In this document: positions 45,170-55,370 of the stretch, in pieces
Position numbering within the stretch: position 1 is the stretch's first letter
Layout of the letters: the number at the start of each line of letters is the position of its first letter
Source of the DNA: Calothrix sp. NIES-4101
GTDB taxonomy: Bacteria > Cyanobacteriota > Cyanobacteriia > Cyanobacteriales > Nostocaceae
DNA length: 64,000 nt
Assembly (NCBI GenBank): GCA_004296455.1
Contig: AP018280.1
Location: 6,932,794-6,996,793 of the forward strand
Reading direction: 5' to 3'
Notes under the pieces: model-generated
Database searches by the model: none
Seen by the model: only the letters and a program-made list of their open reading frames with translations
What the model was told of the DNA's origin: nothing
Translations under genes and position numbers: made by a program

Positions 45170-45963
45170 AAATTGCTCAAGTTACCAAAGCCGCTATTGA
45201 AAATTTACCTTATCACCAACTTGGCACATGTAATATTTGTGGAAATATAACTTTTTTTGTTTGTATTGATGCAAAAACAGCGCGCAACAATATGTATTGT
45301 CCCTTCTGTTATAGTTCTTCACGGAAGCGACATGTGGCAAAAGTTTTATTAGAGCAAATTGCAAAAAGTCAAATTGAAAAACCAAAAAATATCAAAAAAA
45401 TCTCATCAATTGCCCAACTGGCAACAGTCAATCATGGGAGTTTCTATAATGCGGATGTAGATGATGCCTTTTTTAAATATTTACATCCCAGCGAGTCATA
45501 TATCTGTTCGAGTTTTCAACCTGGTATTCAACCTGGAATCGAAACCAGAAAACGAGTCTATTGTCAATCTTTAGAGAAGCTCACATTTGCCGATGCTAGT
45601 TTTGATTTTGTGATTACCGAAGATGTCTTAGAACATGTGAGACATCATGAACAAGCCTTTCAAGAATTGCATCGGGTATTAAAACCTGGGGGATATCATA
45701 TTTTTACCATTCCCTGTAATTTTGACCAAGTAACCATTTTGCGTGTGGACACTTCAGGGGACGAAGATATTCACCTGTTACCACCAGAATATCATGGCGA
45801 TCGCCTTAGAGGGCAAATACTTGCATATCGAACTTTTGGAATCGATATATTTGAGTTTTTAGATAAAATTGGTTTTAAAACTCAAGTCGATTTCTCTAGC
45901 TATATCGACAGAAAATCAGGAATTTTTGATAGTTACGTTTTTTGTTCGCAGAAAATCAGGTAA
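45166..45963 (+). CDS. SAM-dependent methyltransferase with zinc-ribbon N-terminus
   Basis: A 265-residue protein. Cys22, Cys25, Cys45 and Cys48 (CNICGN...CPFC) form a probable zinc ribbon. The class I methyltransferase core follows, with FADASFDFVITEDVLEHVRH and LKPGGYHIFTIPC. It starts at TTG 45166 overlapping the PhyH stop by four bases. The next glycosyltransferase begins seven bases later, so PhyH, methyltransferase and GT form one operon. O-methylation of a glycan residue is the likely but unproven role. Confidence 0.85.
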   Translation: MKIAQVTKAAIENLPYHQLGTCNICGNITFFVCIDAKTARNNMYCPFCYSSSRKRHVAKVLLEQIAKSQIEKPKNIKKISSIAQLATVNHGSFYNADVDDAFFKYLHPSESYICSSFQPGIQPGIETRKRVYCQSLEKLTFADASFDFVITEDVLEHVRHHEQAFQELHRVLKPGGYHIFTIPCNFDQVTILRVDTSGDEDIHLLPPEYHGDRLRGQILAYRTFGIDIFEFLDKIGFKTQVDFSSYIDRKSGIFDSYVFCSQKIR

Positions 45964-45969
45964 ACAATA

Positions 45970-47250
45970 ATGCGCCCTCTCATCCTCAGTACATTTGATA
46001 TTAGTGGTGGTGCCGCAAAAGCCGCTTTCCGCCTCCATCAAGGATTGAGGAAAATACATATTGATTCGACAATGTTAGTTCAATATCCAGAAAGCAGTGA
46101 AAATAACATTATTGGAGCCACAAATAAACTTGAAAAATACCTCAACCAAGCCAGACCAACATTAGATAATCTACCATTAAATAGATATCAAGGTCGGGGT
46201 TATGGTACATTTTCCCCCCAATGGTTTCCCGATTTCACGAACAGCAAAATTGCCAATTTATCGCCCGATATCATCAATTTGCATTGGATATGTGGTTATA
46301 TCCAAATCGAAAGCATCCCTCGCTGGAATAAACCCCTAGTCTGGACATTACATGATATGTGGACATTTACAGGAGGATGCCAGTATAGTAACGGTTGCGA
46401 TCGCTATATTAAATCCTGTGGTGCATGTCCGCAACTCCATAGCCACAGAGAAAAAGACATATCGCGGTGGATATGGGAGCGTAAAGCCAAAGCTTGGCAA
46501 AATCTAGACATTACCATTGTCACACCAAGTCAATGGCTAGCAAATTGCACCCGTACAAGTTCATTATTTTCACGAGCCAGCATCAAAGTCATCCCCAACG
46601 GTATCGATATTCAGCGCTACAAACCCTTAAATCGCACATTTGTCCGTGAATGTTTGAATTTACCACAAGATAAACAACTGGTACTAGCGGGTGCAAACTC
46701 GCTTTACCTCCCACGTAAGGGTTCTGCCTACCTCCACAAAACATTAAAATCCTTGCAAACAGAATATAAACACAAAATAGAACTCATCGTTTTTGGTTCA
46801 TTACCAAGCGAAGCTCAAAGCAGATTTCAATTAGATTTTGGATTTCCCATTCACTATTTTGGCAATCTTAAAGACGATATCTCTCTTGCCTTAATCTACG
46901 CTGCCAGCGATGTATTCATAGCACCATACATCGAAGATAACCTACCCAATACCATCATCGAAGCACTAGCCTGTGGAACACCATGCGTTGGCTTTGCCAT
47001 TGGTGGAATTCCCGAAATAATTGAACACCAAAAAAATGGATTTCTTGCTCAATATTTAGATGCAGAAGAATTAGCAGTTGGAATTAGTTGGGTTTTGGAA
47101 AATAATCAGCGTTGGCAAGAACTCAGTCAAAATGCTCGTCAAAAAGTTGAAAGGGAATATACTCAAGAAATCCAAGTAAAACGCTATTTACAATTATTTA
47201 CAGAAATCATGAATAATACTCTTGAATCAAGAAAAATGCGTTATGAATAA
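45970..47250 (+). CDS. Glycosyltransferase family 4
   Basis: A 426-residue GT-B enzyme. ILSTFDISGGAAKAAFRLHQ starts the acceptor domain. VLAGANSLYLPRKGSAYLHK begins the donor domain, and EDNLPNTIIEALACGTPCVG is the ExxxxxxxE motif of GT4. A Cys-rich insertion (GGCQYSNGCDRY, SCGACPQL) matches the WcaC-type group. It directly follows the methyltransferase gene in the same operon. Confidence 0.92.
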   Translation: MRPLILSTFDISGGAAKAAFRLHQGLRKIHIDSTMLVQYPESSENNIIGATNKLEKYLNQARPTLDNLPLNRYQGRGYGTFSPQWFPDFTNSKIANLSPDIINLHWICGYIQIESIPRWNKPLVWTLHDMWTFTGGCQYSNGCDRYIKSCGACPQLHSHREKDISRWIWERKAKAWQNLDITIVTPSQWLANCTRTSSLFSRASIKVIPNGIDIQRYKPLNRTFVRECLNLPQDKQLVLAGANSLYLPRKGSAYLHKTLKSLQTEYKHKIELIVFGSLPSEAQSRFQLDFGFPIHYFGNLKDDISLALIYAASDVFIAPYIEDNLPNTIIEALACGTPCVGFAIGGIPEIIEHQKNGFLAQYLDAEELAVGISWVLENNQRWQELSQNARQKVEREYTQEIQVKRYLQLFTEIMNNTLESRKMRYE

Positions 47251-47401
47251 ATCCTATTTTTTTCTAGGCTGTCTATTCTGCGGATAAGCGCAAAGTAATT
47301 ACTGAACAACCTACTACATATTTATATTCATCATCTTGTAATTAAATTAATTTGTATTTTTATCTAATATTCCTAATTTTCGATTTCTCATCTTACTTAA
47401 T

Positions 47402-48493
47402 ATGCAAATGCCTCTAATCAAAACAGAAATAAACTATTTTTACTACACCCTATTTTTATATTGTATTACAGCCTTATACCTCATCCCATACAATCTAGAA
47501 ATACCCCATGCGAAACTCTTTCTACCAATACTTGCAATTATATTAATTTTGCAACTAATTTACTATCGAAATAAACTACAAATCAGCGACATAATCATCA
47601 CCTGTCTAGTTTTCCTCATCACACTAATTAATACTTCCAGTTATCAATTATTGAGATATAGCTTACCCATTTCTTTAATTGCGATCGGATTTAGTGGTTT
47701 TCCGAAAATTAAAATAGAAAAGGCATATTTAACAATATTATGCTGGTTATCAAGTATTGCCATAATATATCAAATGACAGTCTACCGTCGTATTGAATTT
47801 GATGGTTCATTACGTATTAGCTTAAGTAACGAAGATCCAAATGTTTCCGGTTTATTTATGCTATTATTTTTCTTCTTATCTATTAAAGCTAAATTCAAAC
47901 CAGGAATAATCCTGGCATTAGTATCATCATGCTTATTTCTCAGTCGTAACTTTTTTTTCAGTTTAATTATATTTTTTACTATCTTATGTTTTGAAAAAAC
48001 TTTCGCCAGACTAGCAAGTAAAACTAACTTTCTCATAATTTTTATTATTGCTAATATTTTTGGTATTTTAGTTGGTGAATTTTTTCTCAATTTTGTTGAA
48101 GTTGGTTACGAATATAATACAGGCTCAAATCGATTATTTTCAGTGAATGATGCATCTAACTTATTCCGATTTGAAGCCAACAGATTTCTGATGCAATCTT
48201 ACTTAAATGATTGGCATTTAGCACTAAAGGGTTATGGAGAAAATTATGAAACAATATTTAGACCAATTGGAGCCATTATTCATAACTCATTTTTGGAAGT
48301 CATTGCCTATACAGGTATTATTCTCGGTATGATCTATTTTTGTATACTAATTCGAGCAATTAGTAGCTATTACAAATATGACAACTATAAATATATTTTT
48401 TCTTATTTATTCTTTAGCTTATTTTTACACAGTGCATTTCAAGGAGTAACACCATTTCTCTTCATTAGTATTCTTGCCTTATCTCTTGAATAA
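47402..48493 (+). CDS. Multi-pass membrane protein, Wzy/WaaL-like polymerase or ligase
   Basis: A 363-residue protein with about ten hydrophobic helices and a short central periplasmic loop (VGYEYNTGSNRLFSVNDASN...YGENYETIFRPIGAIIHNSF). The GAIIHNSFLE phrase matches the conserved region of O-antigen ligase/polymerase proteins. It likely joins repeat units of the glycan. It is lower in G+C and richer in Ile/Phe than neighbours, as usual for such genes. Confidence 0.8.
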   Translation: MQMPLIKTEINYFYYTLFLYCITALYLIPYNLEIPHAKLFLPILAIILILQLIYYRNKLQISDIIITCLVFLITLINTSSYQLLRYSLPISLIAIGFSGFPKIKIEKAYLTILCWLSSIAIIYQMTVYRRIEFDGSLRISLSNEDPNVSGLFMLLFFFLSIKAKFKPGIILALVSSCLFLSRNFFFSLIIFFTILCFEKTFARLASKTNFLIIFIIANIFGILVGEFFLNFVEVGYEYNTGSNRLFSVNDASNLFRFEANRFLMQSYLNDWHLALKGYGENYETIFRPIGAIIHNSFLEVIAYTGIILGMIYFCILIRAISSYYKYDNYKYIFSYLFFSLFLHSAFQGVTPFLFISILALSLE

Positions 48494-48544
48494 AATCGAC
48501 CGCAAAATCTGGTAAAAAATAGATAGCTACATGAGGAGATAATC

Positions 48545-49393
48545 ATGAAAATATCAATAATTACACCTACCTTTAATTCTGAAAAAACAATCGAAAAAAC
48601 AATAATTAGTGTAATCTCTCAGCCCCATAAATCCCAACTTGAATATATTATTGTGGATGGGAAATCTACAGATAAAACTTGTGAAATAATCAAAAAATAT
48701 TCAGATTATATTGATATTTTTATTTCCGAACCAGACTCTGGTGCATATGATGCAATGAATAAAGGTATATACCTTGCCAGTGGAGATATTATCGGCATTA
48801 TAAATTCAGATGATTGGTACAATTATGGTGCAATTGAAATAGTAGAGAATACATTTGCTAGCAATCTTAAAATAGATATTATCTACTCACCTATTGACAA
48901 CTATTATCAAGGAGAATACGTCTCTACATTCTTTCCAGGTGACTTAGAAAAATTACTAATTCGTTTCACTTTAAATCATCCCTCATGTTTCATCAAAACA
49001 TCAGCTTATCAATTAGTTGGTTTATATAATACGGATTTCTCTATAGCTGCTGATTATGACCTAATTTTGCGTTTATTTTTAGGCAATTGCAATTTTCATT
49101 ATGTAGATACTCCACTGGCAGCTTATTCTCTGAATGGTATGAGTTCATCGACTAATCCAATCACGAGAGCAAAATTAATTTATGAATCCTGGAAAATCAG
49201 CCAGCAAGCAAATACTCATCCCCATAGTAAATTGCTTGTGCAGCACCATCAAGCCTATATGGCATGGGTATTTAATGAAATATTTGCTTTACCAGCACGA
49301 TATTTTCTTAATCCCCTAAATGCTAGAAAACTCAAAAATACGATTAATAAATATATTCAAAAACCTGTTGCTGATAGTTTTGGTAAATGGTGA
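48545..49393 (+). CDS. Glycosyltransferase family 2
   Basis: A 282-residue GT2 enzyme. MKISIITPTFNSEKTIEKTI starts the nucleotide-sugar fold, IIVDGKSTDKT follows, and IINSDDWYNYGA holds the DxD-type metal site. ADYDLILRLF fits the acceptor-side acid motif. A GGAG-like site (ATGAGGAG) precedes ATG 48545. Part of the plus-strand arm. Confidence 0.92.
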   Translation: MKISIITPTFNSEKTIEKTIISVISQPHKSQLEYIIVDGKSTDKTCEIIKKYSDYIDIFISEPDSGAYDAMNKGIYLASGDIIGIINSDDWYNYGAIEIVENTFASNLKIDIIYSPIDNYYQGEYVSTFFPGDLEKLLIRFTLNHPSCFIKTSAYQLVGLYNTDFSIAADYDLILRLFLGNCNFHYVDTPLAAYSLNGMSSSTNPITRAKLIYESWKISQQANTHPHSKLLVQHHQAYMAWVFNEIFALPARYFLNPLNARKLKNTINKYIQKPVADSFGKW

Positions 49394-49442
49394 TTTATAA
49401 AAAATCATAAGATTTAAGAGAAAGATTCAAAAAAATCAAAAA

Positions 49443-50543
49443 ATGTCAAAAATACTTTTTATATCGGCACATACACCGACTTATAAATATCCCCAAGCTG
49501 GGCAAAAGATAGCCTTTAATAATCTTCAAGAATACATTGATTTAGGTTATGAAATACATATTTTAATTATTGCTAATGTATTGGAAATTAATTGTGCTAC
49601 GGATTTAATTGATTTATTAAATAAATTTAATGCAAAAGACGATAAAAATCACGGTATTTACTTTTACCCACTGACTGTACTTAGGAAGATTATTAGCTGT
49701 TTAAATTATCTAAATATTCCCCTAAAATTTGCCACGCGATCGCAAACTCAAATATATCATAAAATTAGAGAATTAATTACTACAATTAACTACGATATTA
49801 TCCATTTTGAATATTCTCACGCGGCGGTATACTTACCATTAGTTAGTTCTCTAATTAAATCAGAATTGACAAAAACAGTAATTAGCATTCACGATATTGA
49901 AACTCAGGCTTTTTTAAGAAAAACAGTAAAGAACCCGATTTTAGGTATCGAATTGGCCAGAATATTTAATTACGAAAATCAAATATATACTAGTGCAAAT
50001 AACTTATGGGTATTATCGCAGAAAGATAAAAATATTTTGACTGCTTTATTCTCAATTTCTTCAGAAAAAATATTAGTAAAGCCTCCTAAACTAAGCTCTT
50101 TTGTCTATCAAATTTGCCGGAAACCAGAAAATATTGAAAAGAAAACTCTACTTTTTTGGGCAGCAATGAATCGTCCAGAAAATGAAACAGCAATCCTAAA
50201 ATTTATAGATAATTGTTTTCAGTCTTTATTAGCAAAAGATTCGGAGTTTAAGCTGTATATAGTTGGTGCCAACCCTTCACCGAAGCTTCAGTGTCTAGCA
50301 AATAAAAACATTATTATTACTGGCTTTATCGAAAACCCCAGTAATTTTTTTGAATGGGCAGAAATGGGAATTGTCCCTTTACAAACAGGTGCAGGCATTA
50401 AGTTAAAGACGTTAGAAATGTTGGCTGCTGGTTTACCGGTACTGAGTACCAGCATCGGTGCTGAAGGTATAGATAGAGAAGGAAAAAATTTAATTGTCAG
50501 TGATAATTTTCAGGAATGGGTGAATTTAATTATCAATCATTAA
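49443..50543 (+). CDS. Glycosyltransferase, GT-B fold (GT4-like)
   Basis: A 366-residue protein. The N-terminal ILFISAHTPTYKYPQAGQKI and the C-terminal GIVPLQTGAGIKLKTLEMLA, AAGLPVLSTSIGAEGID fit the GT1/GT4 donor-binding region, with Lys and Glu in the expected places. It is the last gene of the plus-strand arm and is convergent with the flavoprotein gene. Confidence 0.85.
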   Translation: MSKILFISAHTPTYKYPQAGQKIAFNNLQEYIDLGYEIHILIIANVLEINCATDLIDLLNKFNAKDDKNHGIYFYPLTVLRKIISCLNYLNIPLKFATRSQTQIYHKIRELITTINYDIIHFEYSHAAVYLPLVSSLIKSELTKTVISIHDIETQAFLRKTVKNPILGIELARIFNYENQIYTSANNLWVLSQKDKNILTALFSISSEKILVKPPKLSSFVYQICRKPENIEKKTLLFWAAMNRPENETAILKFIDNCFQSLLAKDSEFKLYIVGANPSPKLQCLANKNIIITGFIENPSNFFEWAEMGIVPLQTGAGIKLKTLEMLAAGLPVLSTSIGAEGIDREGKNLIVSDNFQEWVNLIINH

Positions 50544-50557
50544 ATATTATTTGTTCT

Positions 50558-51793
50558 TTATCCTTCATCACTAGCCATACCTAAACCAGCTAAATATGCA
50601 GTAGTCCATGCACTCTGAAAATTAAACCCACCTGTGACACCATCAATATCTAAAACCTCCCCAGCAAAATAAAGTCCGGGAACTAACCTACTTTCCATCA
50701 TCTTGAAGTCAACTTCTTTTAAATTAACTCCACCACAAGTCACAAATTCGTCCTTAAATACACCCTTCCCATTGACTAAATACTGCCCTTGAGATAATTC
50801 TTGTATGAGTAAATTCAGATGTTTCTTGGAGATTTCTGCCCAACGGGTTTCAGAATTAATCCCCACACGAGCAACCATATATTGCCAAAGACGATGGGGC
50901 ATATCAATACCGCGATGTAAGAGAATTGAACGTCTAGGTACTTCTGCTTTCGTTGCTAGTAATTTATCTCTGATTTCTTCTGGCTTTAGCTCAGGTAACC
51001 AATTTACCAATAAATTCCCTTGATATTTACTTTCATGAAGCGCTCTAGCACCCCAAGCAGATAGTTTTAATACCGCAGGACCACTCATACCCCAATGTGT
51101 AATTAATAACGCCCCTGTTTGTTCCAGTTGCGGCTGTTCGGGAATATTTAAACGCAATTTCACAGGATTAACACTGACACCAGCCAACTCCCGCAAACTT
51201 TCATCACGAATATTGAAAGTAAATAACGACGGCACAGGTGTGTTAATTGTATGTCCAAATCCTTCAGCTATCTTATAACCAACTGGATTACTACCAGTAG
51301 CAATTAAAACACGATCGCATTCCAACTTTTCCCCAGATTTCAAGACCACTGTAAATTCGGAAGCATTTTTCTCCACCGAAACGACTGCTGTACCCGTACA
51401 AATTTTTACACCAGCCATTTTTGCAGCGCTCAGTAAACAATCAACAATAGTCTCCGAACTATCAGTGATGGGAAACATACGTCCATCAGCTTCAGTTTTC
51501 AACTGCACACCGTGCTTATTAAACCAAGCAACAGTATCTTGAGGTTGAAAGCGGGAAAAAGCACCAATTAAAGCCTTATTACCCCTGGGATAATTTTGCA
51601 CCAAAGCCTTAACATCAAAACAAGCATGGGTAACATTACACCTACCACCGCCAGAAATGCGTACTTTGGTTAACAATTGCTGACTAGCTTCGAGTACAAT
51701 AACTTGAGCAAAGGGGTTGATTCTAGCAGTTGCGATCGCACCAAAAAAACCAGCTGCCCCACCCCCAATCACAATAATTCTTACATGTTGCAA
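50558..51793 (-). CDS. HI0933/YhiN-family flavoprotein
   Basis: A 411-residue FAD-dependent oxidoreductase. VIGGGAAGFFGAIATARINP is the dinucleotide-binding motif. KVRISGGGRCNVTHACFD and the C-terminal VTGGFNFQSAWTTAYLAGLG are family marks. Substrate unknown, although the family is widespread. The start is TTG 51793 with an AGGA about ten bases upstream. Confidence 0.93.
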   Translation of the reverse strand: MQHVRIIVIGGGAAGFFGAIATARINPFAQVIVLEASQQLLTKVRISGGGRCNVTHACFDVKALVQNYPRGNKALIGAFSRFQPQDTVAWFNKHGVQLKTEADGRMFPITDSSETIVDCLLSAAKMAGVKICTGTAVVSVEKNASEFTVVLKSGEKLECDRVLIATGSNPVGYKIAEGFGHTINTPVPSLFTFNIRDESLRELAGVSVNPVKLRLNIPEQPQLEQTGALLITHWGMSGPAVLKLSAWGARALHESKYQGNLLVNWLPELKPEEIRDKLLATKAEVPRRSILLHRGIDMPHRLWQYMVARVGINSETRWAEISKKHLNLLIQELSQGQYLVNGKGVFKDEFVTCGGVNLKEVDFKMMESRLVPGLYFAGEVLDIDGVTGGFNFQSAWTTAYLAGLGMASDEG

Positions 51794-51858
51794 GGAAACT
51801 ATTCCTACTTAACTAGAGATTTCACGATTCTGTCTTCTGACTTCTAACTTCTTTTAAT

Positions 51859-52023
51859 CTATTCCTCAACCTCTTCAAATTGCTCCTTAGTCGCACCACA
51901 AATCGGACAAACCCAATCATCGGGGATATCTTCAAATGCGGTTCCTGGTTCGATTCCACTATCTGGGTCTCCCATTTCTGGGTCGTACTCATACCCGCAA
52001 ACGCTACATATATATTTTTTCAT
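51859..52023 (-). CDS. Rubredoxin
   Basis: A 54-residue iron protein. The four Fe ligands are Cys6, Cys9 (CSVCGY) and Cys39, Cys42 (CPICGA). The acidic middle and WVCP motif are typical of soluble rubredoxins, which carry single electrons. ATG 52023 is chosen because AAGGTGG lies just upstream; an earlier in-frame ATG at 52044 would include that site. It is separate from the membrane-bound RubA type because no C-terminal anchor is present. Confidence 0.95.
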   Translation of the reverse strand: MKKYICSVCGYEYDPEMGDPDSGIEPGTAFEDIPDDWVCPICGATKEQFEEVEE

Positions 52024-52258
52024 AGCTTGCCACCTTCGCGACATCTGGAAGTAACTTTTATCTTACCGAGATTAAGCATCTAATTACTGATTTTTGCGTG
52101 CGATCGTCAAATTAATCGCCTACTTTCTGTTTAATATGATGTAGTAGCATAATAGATGAGAACATAAATAGAAAAATTATTGTCGCGCTATCGCCCAGAA
52201 TTTGGAGATTTAGCTGAGTGAATACAATACTTATCTAAAAACATCTTATTTTTGATTA

Positions 52259-52301
52259 TAGAGACATTATTTATTATCAATCGAAATAAATACTGTCTCT
52301 A
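52259..52301 (-). terminator. Hairpin after asnS
   Basis: TAGAGACA and TGTCTCTA pair, with an inner A/T stem, 18 bp beyond the minus-strand asnS stop (52319). Sequence beyond is AT-rich. A likely terminator. Confidence 0.5.
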
Positions 52302-52318
52302 AACTTACTTTGTCAAAA

Positions 52319-53722
52319 CTAAAACTCTGCACTCTGTGGTGTTCTCGGAAATGGAATTACATCTCGAATATTTCCCATCCCCGTCATAAATTGCACCAAT
52401 CTTTCAAAGCCCAAACCAAAACCTGCGTGGGGCACTGTACCAAATTTACGCAAATCTAAATACCACCATAAATCTTCTTCTTTCATCCCTTGTGCTGCTA
52501 TCCTTCTTTGCAACACATCTAACCTTTCTTCCCTTTGTGAACCACCAATAATTTCCCCAATTTTCGGCGCGAGAATATCCATTGCGGAAACTGTTTTCTC
52601 ATCATCATCTAAACGCATATAAAATGCTTTGATTTGTGCAGGATAATTAGTTACAATAGTTGGTTTTTTAAATAATTGTTCACACAAATATCTTTCATGT
52701 TCCGATTGTAAATCTGCACCCCAACTCACAGGATATTCAAACTTGACATCGCCCTTTTCAATAGCTTTTTCTAAGAGTTTAATAGCTTCAGTATAAGTGA
52801 TACGTTCAAACTGATTATTAATAATATTTTCTGCTGTTTCCACAACTGTCTTGTCAATGCGCTCTTGGAAAAATTGCATATCTTCGGGACATTTTTCCAA
52901 CACATATCTAAAGATATATTGGAGAAATGCCTCAGCTAAATCCATATCTTCTTTTAAATCGCAAAATGCCATTTCTGGCTCTACCATCCAAAATTCTGCC
53001 AAATGTCGGGATGTATTAGAATTCTCAGCGCGGAAGGTGGGGCCAAATGTGTAAACATTAGCAAAAGCCATCGCCATAACTTCGGCTTCCAGTTGTCCGC
53101 TTACCGTTAAATATGTGGGTTTCCCGAAAAAATCCTTGCTGTAATCAATAGTATTTTCCTTCGTGTGGGGAATATTTCGCAAATCAAAGCCAGTGACGCT
53201 AAACATTTCCCCTGCACCTTCGCAGTCACTAGCGGTGATGATGGGGGTATGTACCCAGAGAAAACCGCGTTGCTGAAAAAATTCATGAATAGCTGTTGCA
53301 CAAGCATTACGAACACGGAACACAGCTCCAAAAGAGTTTGTCCGACTGCGTAAATGCCCAATGTCGCGCAAAAACTCGAAGGAATGGCGTTTTTTTTGCA
53401 ACGGATAGGTTTCTGGGTCTGCTTCCCCGTATACTTTAAGGCTATTGGCTTTAACTTCGATGCGCTGTCCCTTACCTTGGGATGCGACTAAAACCCCGTC
53501 AACTTCAACAGAAGCACCTGTATTTGCCTTTTTGATTAATTCCTCATAACCGACAACATCTTCGTTGACAACAACTTGCAAACTTGCCATCGACGAACCA
53601 TCATTTACTTCAATAAAAGCAAAACCTTTGAGTTCTCGTTTGGTACGTACCCAACCTTGAACTTTGATATATTCATCAGGCTGTCCACTTCGCAATATTT
53701 CCGCAATACGTTTTTCGATCAT
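52319..53722 (-). CDS. asnS: Asparaginyl-tRNA synthetase
   Basis: A 467-residue class II synthetase. The N-terminal OB-fold anticodon domain starts [20 protein letters not shown]. The catalytic core includes [40 protein letters not shown] (motif 2) and [20 protein letters not shown] (motif 3). The length matches bacterial AsnRS. It attaches Asn to tRNA(Asn). ATG 53722 is the start. Confidence 0.97.
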   Translation of the reverse strand: MIEKRIAEILRSGQPDEYIKVQGWVRTKRELKGFAFIEVNDGSSMASLQVVVNEDVVGYEELIKKANTGASVEVDGVLVASQGKGQRIEVKANSLKVYGEADPETYPLQKKRHSFEFLRDIGHLRSRTNSFGAVFRVRNACATAIHEFFQQRGFLWVHTPIITASDCEGAGEMFSVTGFDLRNIPHTKENTIDYSKDFFGKPTYLTVSGQLEAEVMAMAFANVYTFGPTFRAENSNTSRHLAEFWMVEPEMAFCDLKEDMDLAEAFLQYIFRYVLEKCPEDMQFFQERIDKTVVETAENIINNQFERITYTEAIKLLEKAIEKGDVKFEYPVSWGADLQSEHERYLCEQLFKKPTIVTNYPAQIKAFYMRLDDDEKTVSAMDILAPKIGEIIGGSQREERLDVLQRRIAAQGMKEEDLWWYLDLRKFGTVPHAGFGLGFERLVQFMTGMGNIRDVIPFPRTPQSAEF

Positions 53723-53888
53723 ATTTTGTACTCAAAAATAATAATTTTTGTGGTCTGATTATTTCAAATTTTAGAGTTCAGATTTTGGAACTTAAGTAAA
53801 AACATCATCTAAAATCTAAGAAAGCGCGCGATCGCGACTACGTTCTAGAAGCCACTCCCACCTACCCGCAAGTTGCTCAATCATGAAA

Positions 53889-54251
53889 TTAACCAACAGA
53901 TGACTTTAATAACCAGCCAATAATAACGCCCAATCCACTAAAGCGGACAATCTGCCAAAATGGGTCTTTAAGACTACGCCAAGTAAATAAGCGACTTTCT
54001 AGGTTGATCTCCAGTACTTCCAACTGTTGTTCAATATACTTTAACTCCGCTTTCATTTCTGGTAATTTACTTTGACGGAGTTCTTCAGCCCGTTGTTGCA
54101 GTTCCGCTTGCAGATTGCGATCGCACTCCACTTGCTGATAACGTTCCTTCAACGCTACCAAAGCTTGCTCAATTTCTTCAAGTCCTTGCTTAAACTCTAA
54201 AGACTGATTGTCTTCACCCGATGACTCAGATGGCTGTTTCAATGGCTTCAT
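53889..54251 (-). CDS. Conserved coiled-coil protein with C-terminal membrane helix
   Basis: A 120-residue protein. A polar start leads to a long heptad helix (residues ~19-85, GLEEIEQALVALKERYQQVE and AELKYIEQQLEVLEINLESR), then a single C-terminal helix (IVRFSGLGVIIGWLL) that would anchor it in a membrane. Function unknown; similar small tail-anchored proteins are conserved in cyanobacteria. ATG 54251 is preferred over TTG 54314. Confidence 0.65.
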   Translation of the reverse strand: MKPLKQPSESSGEDNQSLEFKQGLEEIEQALVALKERYQQVECDRNLQAELQQRAEELRQSKLPEMKAELKYIEQQLEVLEINLESRLFTWRSLKDPFWQIVRFSGLGVIIGWLLKSSVG

Positions 54252-54495
54252 GCACGGTTTCTTAACTACAACTAATCCAAATTTGGTTATAGTCGAACCT
54301 GTACCAACAAGCAAATATTATGATTAACAATAGTATAGGTAGTTAGTTATTTATTTATCTATCGTTGAATAATCCAAAGTATCAGACCAAAAATATTTAA
54401 CGGGCAATCATAGCAAAATAAAACCAATCCCCACTTATTCCTCTCGCCCCTTCCCCCTTTCACCCCTCTTGCCAAATCCTCAACTACCATTTAAT

Positions 54496-54780
54496 ATGAC
54501 TCAATCAACAGAACAGTTGGAAAATCAGCAATTACAAGAATTCAGTGACTTAGAACTTGCCCAGCTATTAGTGCAACGTCTAAGCATTACGGAGAAAGAC
54601 TGGCACAAGCTAAAATCTAATCGCAAAGCTCGCGCTAGCGAACAAGTTGCAGCCGCATTAGTCTATTTGCTGAAAGACCAAAAAGAGGAAGCATTACAGC
54701 GACTCACACAAGCCACTGGCTGGTTAGATCGCTCTCTCTCAGCACCTCCTTGCCCAACTCATGGAACCCAAAAAACTTAG
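54496..54780 (+). CDS. Small conserved cyanobacterial protein (DUF6439-like)
   Basis: A 94-residue helical protein. FSDLELAQLLVQRLSITEKD and QVAAALVYLLKDQKEEALQR suggest a helical bundle; the family assignment is tentative. ATG 54496 is preferred over TTG 54469, which lies in a C-rich tract. No signal peptide. It is divergent from the coiled-coil gene and convergent with the RsbW-like gene. Confidence 0.65.
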   Translation: MTQSTEQLENQQLQEFSDLELAQLLVQRLSITEKDWHKLKSNRKARASEQVAAALVYLLKDQKEEALQRLTQATGWLDRSLSAPPCPTHGTQKT

Positions 54781-54905
54781 AGTTTAGACCTGACTAAGTT
54801 TAGATGCTGCAAGCAAGAGATAATGAGTTAGTAGAATTAATCAGAAACTTAATTTTACAAAAATTAATTCACGAATTCTAATTCTCAACTCTTAACTCTT
54901 CATAG

Positions 54906-55370
54906 TTATATTCTCAACGATAATTTCCGCCGAGTCTGCAACTGCTTGCAAAGTCGTAACTCAGTACCTTTTTTATTCCATTCAACTTGGTCAAAGATTT
55001 GATGGAGTATGCACATACCTCGGCCATTTTCCGACTCATCGGGTGGCAAGTAGTCTGTTGGATCGGTTTCAGTTTCGCAATCTAAATCGGAAGATTTAGG
55101 GTCAAAACCACCCCCTTGATCTGATATGACCCACCAATACTGGTTATCGATTAGAGAAAAACGAACTATAACTTTTTTACTGGGGTCGAGATTATTACCA
55201 TGTTTAGCTGCGTTGACTAGAGCCTCTTGAAGACCTAGACGTAGTTCAGCCTGTAGTTTTGCCGGAATTTCCGCAAGTAACAAATCCAAAATCGGGCAAA
55301 GGTATAGAGTGGAGGCGAAACTAATTGTCCCCCAGTTGCGTCCGACAGGACGAAGCGAGATAGTAATCAC
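54906..55370 (-). CDS. RsbW-like anti-sigma factor / serine kinase (HATPase_c_2)
   Basis: A 154-residue GHKL-fold ATPase. The N box is EALVNAAKHGN, the G1 box SDQGGGFDP and the G2 box NGRGMCILHQI. Such proteins bind and phosphorylate anti-sigma-factor antagonists or inhibit sigma factors. A partner STAS protein is not encoded nearby. The start is GTG 55370. Confidence 0.88.
   Translation of the reverse strand: MITISLRPVGRNWGTISFASTLYLCPILDLLLAEIPAKLQAELRLGLQEALVNAAKHGNNLDPSKKVIVRFSLIDNQYWWVISDQGGGFDPKSSDLDCETETDPTDYLPPDESENGRGMCILHQIFDQVEWNKKGTELRLCKQLQTRRKLSLRI

Noticed and set aside
51945-51965. GGTTCGATTCC resembling a tRNA T-loop
   Set aside because: It lies within the rubredoxin gene and no acceptor or anticodon stems can be built around it.
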